From DATGSL01 sp964645585 (GTDB lineage Bacteria > Verrucomicrobiota > Verrucomicrobiia > Opitutales > T3Sed10-336), in the NCBI GenBank assembly GCA_964645585.1, contig CAZYAN010000033.1, forward strand, positions 1 through 44,588: 44,588 nucleotides of DNA. Direction: 5' to 3'. Shown in pieces: positions 37,746 through 44,588 of the stretch. The stretch's first letter is position 1. Each line of letters begins with the position of its first letter. Under the pieces are notes generated by a model. That model saw nothing but the letters and a program-made list of their open reading frames with translations, ran no database searches and was not told where the DNA came from. The translations under genes were made by a program, and so were the position numbers.

Positions 37746-37995
37746 AATTGTACCGAAGTTTCAACTACGTCGATCGCATTCGTTTCCGTCCGCGCCAGCG
37801 AAACATGCTCGCCGGCGGCCGGTGTATAAAAGCTCTGGTTCAATTCCCGGCAACTTCTCTCGAAGAGCTCGGGCGACTCGCTGTTGAAGGCGAACATCTC
37901 ATAATGACAGGGCAGCACACACCCATCGCCGATTTTCCGGCCCAATTCCGCCGCTTCTTTTCCGTTAAGGATCCGGCTTCCTCGAATCCGTTTCG
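37742..37995 (-). pseudogene. 3' remnant of a UlaG-like metallo-beta-lactamase-fold lactonase
   Basis: About 80 codons read ILNGKEAAELGRKIGDG, then CVLPCHYEMFAFNSESPELFE, the C-terminal end of MBL-fold enzymes related to UlaG (L-ascorbate-6-phosphate lactonase). The N-terminal metal motif (HxHxDH) is missing and nothing similar is seen in the 200 bases upstream in any frame, so only the 3' end is left. Its stop overlaps the SIS start by ATGA, so the complete gene was once the head of this operon. The identification is by motif only. Confidence 0.55.
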
Positions 37996-38204
37996 GACAC
38001 TGGGGTCGCTGCCGCTTTCCGTGGACCTCAACGTCGCGCTTCGTCCCGGTGTCCGGTCGTCACTGATGGACTCGCAATCCAATTCAACCGCTGCTAGAAC
38101 ATATACACTCAATCGAACGACGTGCTTCATCATTATCGTGTTTCACCGTCCTCCGTTCATGCGCCCGGCTCCGTCGGGAACGGAGCCGGACGATTCATTC
38201 GGAA
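37996..38204. other. Spacer between the UlaG-like remnant and the LamG gene
   Basis: No clear gene, RNA or terminator was found. If the operon has its own promoter it must lie here, but no convincing -35/-10 pair stands out. Confidence 0.4.
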
Positions 38205-41200
38205 TCAGTTGGCGGTCTGTTCCACTCGCAATCGCATGAATCCACGATCGGACCCGCCGGTGGTAACGCGAACGGTTACATTTTCCTCACCTTCGGCTCC
38301 GGGCTCACGAAGAATCTCTTCAAGTGTTCCGGCTTCCCAGTTCACCAAGTCGTACGAGACCTCGGGAATATACTCCACATCGTCGATCGCCGTCCGCTCA
38401 ATATACGACATTACCAGGCGGTCTTCGGGGTCGAGGATCGTCTCCAGCATCGAGCCAATAGTGACGTTTTCAAAGGCTTGGAAACCGAGCGCGTACTTCA
38501 GAAGATTTGCCACCCCGTCTCCGGCGGGAGTCGCGTCCGGGCCGCTGATGGAGGGATCCGCCAGCTGTTCCGCGGTGAAGTTATCTTCCTGCCAGCCAGC
38601 GAATCCTTCCGCAACGGGCGCCATCAAATAATTCATCGAGAAATCATACGTTTGCCAGATCGGTGTGACCGGAGTTTCCCCTCCGTCCACCTGATCCGGT
38701 TGTTGCACCGCAATGCCGAATACATTCTGGTTCTCAAAAGCCGACGCCACCGTTGCCGTGACCGTCTCGGAATATCCGTTGCCATCTGTCAATGCGGCAC
38801 TCAGCACCCAGGCATTATCCTCCCAGACGCCGTCCACCTCCATCCAATAAGTCGTCTCGAGTCCGGGCCGGGCATCACCAAGCAGCACGAAGTAGTTGTC
38901 GGTCCCTTCCGGATACGGTCCTCCACCGAAGGAGGCGCCGGGAAGAACGACCTGCGAATTATCGGGGTATTCTCGTGCCCACAACCGGTGATATTCCGCG
39001 TCACTGCTGACGCGAACAAAGTAATCCGTCTTCTCGAAATCATTTATCAGCCACGACGGCTCAAAGCCCGAGGCGCGGATGTCCCATGCTACGAATACCG
39101 TTACGCCTGGATTCCCATCCGCCGGATCCCCGGACACAACCATGAAGTCGAGGAAGCTGGCACTGCTGTTTGAAATGTCGTTCTGAGTTCTAATGCCTTC
39201 CATGATGAATCCGGGATCCAACCCGTCCGGCATCCGCAGAATCTCGCGTTCTTCATCATCAGCGAAATAATAACTCGCCACTTCCGATGCTCGCGAATCC
39301 CAGAAATGCAGGCCGATCTGAGCATCCCCAGCCGTCCAGTCATTCGTTCTCGTGGGCGTGCTCCCCTGCCAGGAGACAGAAGCATTCGCCCCTGGCAGCA
39401 CCTGGCCCGTAGCGTTGTCTACCAGACGGAAAATGGAACCGCCGCCCGCCGCTCGCGGCAGCCACTCCACACGGATCCCCTTATCCGGCGCCACAGCGTA
39501 TCCGCCTGGCTGGTACACAAGATCGCCGAAAAGCAAAAGGCCGTAAGCGTTCTCCCCTTCATGCTGCAGTTGCGGAACCTTGAAGTTCACATCGATACGA
39601 AAGCCATTCTCCCGATTGAGGTTGGTAACTTCTGTAACCAAACCAGACGTATGAAGCTGCCCCGACGGGTCGGTGGTCAGCTGCTGGTAATTCCGGCCTT
39701 GGCTCCATTCGCCGTTTTGGTCGGCTAACAAGTAATCCGGAGCCGGTGTAATGGAATCTGGTGTTTCGCTCAGAATCACCCAGTAATTGTGGTCGCCCGG
39801 ACCTCCTCCGTTCCCCGGAAGAATAACATAATCCCCGGCGTCGAAATTCCGTTCCCAAATGTCGAACGATCCGTCAGTCGTTCCGACAGTCATGGTTGTT
39901 TTACCGAAATTTTGGCTTAACCACCAGGGTTCAGTCGTAGGCGAATTCGCAATATATACCGTAACCGGCCGGGAAACCTCAAACGCAAGATAAACGTCGT
40001 CGCCCCAGTCGGACTGAGCGTTAGAAGTCCGGATTATGTAGTTTCCTTTCAACTCCGCCGGAAGAGAGGTGATTCCTCCGGTCCCTTCTGGATCCGGAGT
40101 CATCACCCCGGCTCCGGCATCAAAATGCAGGACCTGGTTGGCCGTGACCAGAGATTCGGGCGGTTCCGCACTCTCAAAAACCCCCAAACCGTATTTTGCG
40201 TCGAGCCATCGTTCATTCGCCAGTCGATCCTCGTCGCTCAATTCGGCGTTGTACATGACAAACTCGGCGATCTCTCCCGACCAGGGACGAATTTCATTGT
40301 ATCGATTTCCGAATACAATCCATTCCCAAGTCAGCGGTCCGGAAAGAAACGCGTTGTCTGAAGAGCCCGTTTCCACGCCGTCAATATATTGCACGAAGCG
40401 TCCGGTAGCAGCGTTGAGCGTCATCGTCACAATGTGCCACTCTCCGTTCTCAAACGCTATATTCGGTCCAGAGGAGACAAGGGTATCATTATTGTCTCGC
40501 ATATTGCTCCCAAGATTTCCATTGCTGGCGAGAATGGTGTTTACGTCTCCGAACCCGGCGTTCCGTCCTTCATAGTGGAGCCCCACAAGCCACTGCTGAC
40601 CAGCGGTCCGTTCGTCGCTCTTTTTCACCAGGGTCCACGAGATCGTGTTCGTATCGAGCGCGGTCCCGATCCCGCTTCCGCCCACGCTCTTCTCGACGAC
40701 AAGGACATTACCCGAGGCCCGGTCAAACTTCACCGAAGGATGCCCGTTGAGCGCGTCGGCCACATAGGCAGGACGTTTACTCGCGTGCGTCTGCAGGGCC
40801 ATAATCTCCTCGCCCAGCGGGGATTGGTTCCGCCATTGCCGCACGCCGTCGCCGTCAGCGGCCGGGACGACCTGATCGGTCAGATCATCGTCGATAAAAG
40901 GAGAGATTCCTTCCGTCAGCCCCCCCACCTCATACTCAGCGCCAGTCAGGCCGCCCAGGATGTTGATCAAGCGAACGCTTCCAAAGTCGGCCCGGAAGGG
41001 CATCGCAATATGCGGGCCAAGGCCGTACTTTTCGGCCAGCTCCGCTTCGTTGGCCAGCCGATCGGCATCGCTAAGCTCGGTGTTGTAAACCGCAAACTCC
41101 GCGATCTCCCCCTCAAACGGCCGAACCCCCGTGTATCGGTTTCCAAATACCAGCCACTGCCATTCCGCCGGCAGATCCCGAAAGGCGGCAGTCGTGGAGC

Positions 41201-41840
41201 TCCTCAGCTCTCCATTCACGTATAGACGCAGAGCCCCGGATGTTCCATTCCACACGACGGACATCACGATCCACTCATTCGCAAAGGTGCCGCCGCCCTG
41301 AATTCCGACCAGAGCGTCTTCTTTCGTCCTCATATTCGCGGAAACATTTCCGTTGGTTGCATGAATGATATTCAAATCACCGTAACCTTCGTTCCCATCG
41401 GCGAAATGCATGCCCGCGATCCATTGCTGCCCGGCTGCAGGCGCCAAACTTCTCGAGACGAATGTCCAAGTCCTCACGTTGGTATCCAGTAAGGGTGCCG
41501 CCTCCGGTGCGGTTTCCCGGTCGATGACCAGAAGGTTGCTCTCCCCGCGGTCAAACCGGATCGCCGGACGTCCGTTTACCGCGCTGGCGGCCAGCCTCGG
41601 CCGCTTGAGTTCCTCGATCTGCAGAGCAGACGCCGTCCCGCCAAGGGCCGCCTGATTGCCCCACTGATACACGCGGTCGCCGTCGGATGCCGGGGTCACA
41701 CCGGCGTCGCTGTAAACTGCTTCGGCCGCATCAAAATGAAAAATAAGGCCGGCGTTGGTCAAAGCGTCCAACGATCCCCCGCCCCCCATTAGCACCGGCG
41801 CCACAAGCAACGCCATTTTCAGGTGAGAGTAGTACTTCAT
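38205..41840 (-). CDS. Large secreted LamG-repeat surface protein
   Basis: A 1211-residue exported protein with an N-terminal signal (about residues 1-26). Two tandem LamG (concanavalin-like) modules, roughly residues 25-280 and 300-575, each contain NGxPxxxFDR, TAGQQW/AAGQQW, GNRYxxxRPxxGEIAEF and NTELSDADRLANE-type blocks. Two copies of a shorter beta-rich module follow (about 610-710 and 880-990; WxxxxFxKTxxxV...WER/WAR). The C-terminus has ATPAGDGVANLLKYALGFQAF, the segment found at the ends of many verrucomicrobial exported proteins, and a final beta-domain. It could bind or present glycans at the surface. I start at the ATG at 41840. The gene upstream of it is divergent. Confidence 0.87.
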   Translation of the reverse strand: MKYYSHLKMALLVAPVLMGGGGSLDALTNAGLIFHFDAAEAVYSDAGVTPASDGDRVYQWGNQAALGGTASALQIEELKRPRLAASAVNGRPAIRFDRGESNLLVIDRETAPEAAPLLDTNVRTWTFVSRSLAPAAGQQWIAGMHFADGNEGYGDLNIIHATNGNVSANMRTKEDALVGIQGGGTFANEWIVMSVVWNGTSGALRLYVNGELRSSTTAAFRDLPAEWQWLVFGNRYTGVRPFEGEIAEFAVYNTELSDADRLANEAELAEKYGLGPHIAMPFRADFGSVRLINILGGLTGAEYEVGGLTEGISPFIDDDLTDQVVPAADGDGVRQWRNQSPLGEEIMALQTHASKRPAYVADALNGHPSVKFDRASGNVLVVEKSVGGSGIGTALDTNTISWTLVKKSDERTAGQQWLVGLHYEGRNAGFGDVNTILASNGNLGSNMRDNNDTLVSSGPNIAFENGEWHIVTMTLNAATGRFVQYIDGVETGSSDNAFLSGPLTWEWIVFGNRYNEIRPWSGEIAEFVMYNAELSDEDRLANERWLDAKYGLGVFESAEPPESLVTANQVLHFDAGAGVMTPDPEGTGGITSLPAELKGNYIIRTSNAQSDWGDDVYLAFEVSRPVTVYIANSPTTEPWWLSQNFGKTTMTVGTTDGSFDIWERNFDAGDYVILPGNGGGPGDHNYWVILSETPDSITPAPDYLLADQNGEWSQGRNYQQLTTDPSGQLHTSGLVTEVTNLNRENGFRIDVNFKVPQLQHEGENAYGLLLFGDLVYQPGGYAVAPDKGIRVEWLPRAAGGGSIFRLVDNATGQVLPGANASVSWQGSTPTRTNDWTAGDAQIGLHFWDSRASEVASYYFADDEEREILRMPDGLDPGFIMEGIRTQNDISNSSASFLDFMVVSGDPADGNPGVTVFVAWDIRASGFEPSWLINDFEKTDYFVRVSSDAEYHRLWAREYPDNSQVVLPGASFGGGPYPEGTDNYFVLLGDARPGLETTYWMEVDGVWEDNAWVLSAALTDGNGYSETVTATVASAFENQNVFGIAVQQPDQVDGGETPVTPIWQTYDFSMNYLMAPVAEGFAGWQEDNFTAEQLADPSISGPDATPAGDGVANLLKYALGFQAFENVTIGSMLETILDPEDRLVMSYIERTAIDDVEYIPEVSYDLVNWEAGTLEEILREPGAEGEENVTVRVTTGGSDRGFMRLRVEQTAN

Positions 41841-42197
41841 AGTCGTGGAGAGTTCATGGTTTGGGTAAACAAGCATCAGAGCGGACAACTTTTTGCCCGA
41901 TAGCAACGGAACCTGCCAGAATCACCTGCTTTCACCAAGGAAAAGGCCGTGGTTCTATTAGCGGACCATTACGGATCGCAATTGCCATCCCATCTTCGAG
42001 AAGGAGAGTCTTCGCCCATCTTGACGACGGCAAGCTGCCCAAGGCAGAGAACGATACCTGCCAGCCGGCTCTACCGTAATGGTCTGGTAAAATTACCATC
42101 AGCCTTGCCTCGCCCTTCAGTTCGCGGACGGTGTAAGAAGCCTTTCAACGAGAAAGAAGCTCCACTGACAATCTACCGCCTCAGGAGAGAAGACCCC
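41841..42197. other. 357-base divergent intergenic region
   Basis: The region lies between the LamG gene and the ferritin-like gene. No gene is credible. AGGAGA at 42183-42188 is the ribosome binding site of the ferritin-like gene. A short hairpin (ATGGT/ACCAT) lies near 42080-42105; its meaning is unclear. Confidence 0.4.
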
Positions 42198-43409
42198 ATG
42201 CAGCCCAACGATAATATCGAACGTCTCAAGCGATGCCAATGGCTGGAAATTAACTCCGCCCGCCTGCTTGGAGGCTGGCTGCCCGGCATCGTCCGATGGG
42301 AACACAAAAGCGCGGCCGCCCTGCACATCTGGCAGGATGCGCAGCGCAGTCAACAGATCCGGACGCGCCTGTGGGAATTGCGCACCCCCGCGCCTGACCG
42401 AAAGATCATGGGCAATCCGCAGGCAATCATTGATGCGCTCGCCAAAGCCAAAGAGAATGACGAATTCTTTACCGGGTTTTACCTCGTGTTCAAAGCTGCC
42501 CTCGCGCACGAATACCAGACAGTTTTGGCGGGAACCGATCAAGTTTGTGATGCCCCAAGTCTGCCGGTTCTGAATCTCGCTTTGGCGAGCATCAAATCTC
42601 AGATCGAATGGGCCCGTCCGGCAGTGACGGAATTAGCTGATTCCGGAGAAAAGCAGCGTCGTGTCCGTCGCTGGAGCCAATACATTTCGGAGGTTCTTCG
42701 AAGCGAAGGTCTGATTTCTCCCTCGCTTGACAATGGTGCCAGCGCTTCGCGGATCGAGCCCCCGCCCGGCTACTCGTCAACGCCGCTGCCGTTCAACGAA
42801 GCCAAACGGGATTCTCGCTTCCAGATCACCCTCGAGGGCCCGCCGCCTCCGCCGGAAGACGATATCCTGGGCGCGACAGTCTACCAATTTGTCAATTATG
42901 CTCACGAGATGCAGGCCGCGGAAACCTTGGGAAGTCTTCTTTGGGAAGCCGATGGCATGGAATGGGAGTTCTATTTCGATGTTGCCCGCCATTGTTATGA
43001 TGAGGCCCGGCATTCCCAAATCGGAGAAAGCCGCTTACGCGAACTTGGATACCACATCAGTGACTTCCCCCACACTGTCGCCAACTATGCTTGGCGGCAG
43101 TTAATTGACCCCATGCGGCGCTATTGCGTTCTTACCTACGTGATTGAAGCCGACAGCTTCGAATACAAGCACCGCACCTATAACCGGTATATCGAGTCCC
43201 AAGATCTAAAATCCGCCGAATCAGTCCTGTATGATATTATCGACGAAACGCTTCATCTTCGCTGGGGGAAAAAATGGACTCCCAAGCTGATGGATCGCTA
43301 CGAATACCGGCAGCCTCTTGATGATTTGATTCAGGAATGCCGGGAAATTCTCCTGAAGAACAGTATCAATCCGATACAAAAGGCATCGGCCCAAAAGGCA
43401 GCCCGCTGA
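42198..43409 (+). CDS. Ferritin-like di-iron protein (DUF455-like)
   Basis: A 403-residue soluble, mainly helical protein. The C-terminal half has a four-helix di-iron set: a Glu in HEMQAAETLG (Glu237 or Glu242), E269-x-x-H272 in DEARHSQIG, Glu317 in VIEADSFEYKH and E350-x-x-H353 in DETLHLRWG. The two ExxH motifs are 81 residues apart, as in ferritin-like carboxylate proteins. The N-terminal half has a similar AHEYQTVLAG helix and could be a second, degenerate bundle. It may be an oxygenase or an oxidative-stress protein. The start ATG (42198) follows AGGAGA. It is alone between the LamG and prepilin genes. Confidence 0.7.
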   Translation: MQPNDNIERLKRCQWLEINSARLLGGWLPGIVRWEHKSAAALHIWQDAQRSQQIRTRLWELRTPAPDRKIMGNPQAIIDALAKAKENDEFFTGFYLVFKAALAHEYQTVLAGTDQVCDAPSLPVLNLALASIKSQIEWARPAVTELADSGEKQRRVRRWSQYISEVLRSEGLISPSLDNGASASRIEPPPGYSSTPLPFNEAKRDSRFQITLEGPPPPPEDDILGATVYQFVNYAHEMQAAETLGSLLWEADGMEWEFYFDVARHCYDEARHSQIGESRLRELGYHISDFPHTVANYAWRQLIDPMRRYCVLTYVIEADSFEYKHRTYNRYIESQDLKSAESVLYDIIDETLHLRWGKKWTPKLMDRYEYRQPLDDLIQECREILLKNSINPIQKASAQKAAR

Positions 43410-43501
43410 GAAACGTTAACGGCCTCCCCGCTCGAGTCACGCAAGGGGCGATTCCCAGCCCACGGTAATCGCCGCCGCGGCATCCGGAGATGACCGCCGC
43501 C

Positions 43502-44251
43502 TCACCTGGACGGGCGGACAGGCGCCTCGGGCGGGTCGCGATGGAACGAATATTGATCCGTGTACTTCTCTCCCGGCTTCACCGTGTGGCTGGCCACATG
43601 GCCGTCCGCAAAGAGCAAATTGAAACTTGGGGTGCTCTCGGAGTGCCAGCTTGCCACGGCATCGGTTTCGCCAAATGCATTTGTAATAGCAGGGTCCTCA
43701 GCGAACATTACAAACCGGGCCGGATCGATGATCCGACTTTCGTGAATCGGTACGTTGCCGCTCGCCAGCAAACCGATCGTTCCATAGTGATTGGCGTTAT
43801 AAGAGCTTCCAAACGCGTCGTAAGCGCTTCCTCCTCCCCGGAGCGGGGGTTCACCCGGCCCCAGCGACCTGCCGGGAAGGTCTCCTGGGCACCAAGCCGC
43901 TTCCACGGGATCATCCGCGGAGCGTACATCAAGATAAGGGTTCAGCGGGCGCTCGTCCGCGGCGAGAGGTCGACTGGTTCCTTTTTTTCCCAACGCTGTC
44001 AGGCGACTCCCGCCAGTCTTTGGAAAAAAAAGCCCGTCATGATCACCCAGGTAAAGAAATGTCGCTGTCCCGATCTGACGTAAATTTGACACGCATTTTG
44101 CCGCTTTCGCGCGGTCTCGTACGCTGCCGACTACCGGAATCAAAATGGCTGCCAAAATGCCGATAATGGCGATCACGGTCAGAAGTTCGATCAGGGTAAA
44201 GCCGCGATCGCGAACATGCACACCACCTTTCGTGACGATCCTTGAATGCAT
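43502..44251 (-). CDS. Prepilin-type N-terminal domain protein (DUF1559-like)
   Basis: A 249-residue protein. The prepilin peptidase site RG/FTLIELLTVIAIIGILAAILIPV is preceded by a short basic leader. The globular part has CVSNLRQIGTATFLYLGDHDG and, near the C-terminus, FNLLFADGHVASH, the DGHV block of this large family. These proteins are numerous in Planctomycetes and Verrucomicrobia and are pseudopilin-like; the function of most is unknown. I start at the ATG 44251. It converges with the ferritin-like gene. Confidence 0.88.
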   Translation of the reverse strand: MHSRIVTKGGVHVRDRGFTLIELLTVIAIIGILAAILIPVVGSVRDRAKAAKCVSNLRQIGTATFLYLGDHDGLFFPKTGGSRLTALGKKGTSRPLAADERPLNPYLDVRSADDPVEAAWCPGDLPGRSLGPGEPPLRGGGSAYDAFGSSYNANHYGTIGLLASGNVPIHESRIIDPARFVMFAEDPAITNAFGETDAVASWHSESTPSFNLLFADGHVASHTVKPGEKYTDQYSFHRDPPEAPVRPSR

Positions 44252-44561
44252 GAAAAACTGTTCTGTTTGAGGTTGCGCCGGAAGCACAGGCCTTCAGACA
44301 CCGCTTCGAGTGCTTCTCCTACCTTCTCCCGATTCAACGAGTTCGCGAACTGTTTTCCCTGGTATCACCACCGGACCAACCCGCCGGAGGCGCCTGCTCG
44401 TGATCGAATCGCAAGGCGCGAGCGAACCGCTTGAAATCCAAGGCACCCGATCCCTTCCGGGTCATCGTCGGGAAAAAACAAACAGACCGCGATCCCCGCT
44501 CCGGATTTGCGGTTTCAATTCTGCAAATCTAAGTCATACCCGCATAAACACACGGATAGAA
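44252..44561. other. 310-base spacer between prepilin gene and tRNA
   Basis: No gene is seen. A CCCGA...TCGGG stem (about 44448-44472) is followed on the given strand by an A-run, so it is not a terminator on that strand, and on the minus strand the T-run precedes the stem. Confidence 0.4.
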
Positions 44562-44588
44562 TGGTGGAGGTGGCGGGAGTCGAACCCG
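44562..44588 (-). tRNA. tRNA gene, 3' part (cut by the window edge)
   Basis: Read on the minus strand the end is the T arm (CGGGTTCGACTCCCG) followed by the acceptor strand CACCTCC, discriminator A and an encoded CCA. The 5' acceptor would be GGAGGTG. Anticodon and identity are outside the window. Confidence 0.85.

Noticed and set aside
37996..38204. N-terminal part of the UlaG-like gene
   Set aside because: No HxHxDH metal motif or other UlaG block in any minus-strand frame of this stretch.

Overview
This 44.6-kb window (about 60% G+C) most likely comes from a member of the Verrucomicrobiota, probably class Opitutia. That assignment is an inference from gene content: a secreted iduronate-2-sulfatase-type sulfatase, a large LamG-repeat surface protein with the C-terminal 'DGVANLLKYALG' type segment common in this phylum, DGHV-type prepilins, a GspG/GspH pair, GlnE and an accB-accC-Asp23 operon. 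The sequence is a draft scaffold. A 100-N gap at 11784-11883 is flanked by identical 55-base ends, so the two contigs probably join directly or with little missing.

Region 1 (230-4177) is the most unusual part. It is a RiPP (ribosomally made, modified peptide) locus built from lasso-peptide parts: an ABC exporter, divergent from a PqqD-like leader-binding protein (B1), a transglutaminase-like leader peptidase (B2), a short precursor and an HPr-kinase-like kinase. The precursor carries the lasso leader signature YxxPxLxxxG...T, but its core is five exact tetrads beginning Asn-Gly, strongly basic and without any Asp or Glu. A lasso ring therefore cannot form, and no asparagine-synthetase-like cyclase is present in the window. 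A 43-base near-perfect hairpin lies at the start of the kinase gene.

Region 2 (4178-17712) is mostly housekeeping: an ORF6N protein and a DUF481 outer-membrane protein, transketolase, the rpsP-trmD-rplS operon (no rimM; an 8-base tandem repeat lies between rpsP and trmD), ychF, a rhomboid protease, glnE, a Prc/Tsp-type protease and a single-domain response regulator. Region 3 (17920-25627) holds an MDR-type reductase, two T2SS-type prepilins, a glutamine-amidotransferase-like protein, accB-accC-asp23-amaP-thiE in a tightly coupled run, and a sugar O-acetyltransferase. Region 4 (25690-38000) is a carbohydrate-catabolism island. It has a Tat-exported TIM-barrel epimerase and, on the minus strand, a long operon: SIS protein, SDR, FAD oxidoreductase, ROK kinase, phosphotriesterase-family hydrolase, GntR regulator, secreted sialidase, DapA/NanA-family aldolase and sulfatase. 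A truncated UlaG-like lactonase lies at its head. The set suggests breakdown of sialylated or sulfated glycans by a route that includes oxidation and lactone opening, not the textbook Nan pathway alone. Region 5 (38205-44588) carries the LamG surface protein, a di-iron ferritin-like protein, a prepilin-like protein and the 3' end of a tRNA.
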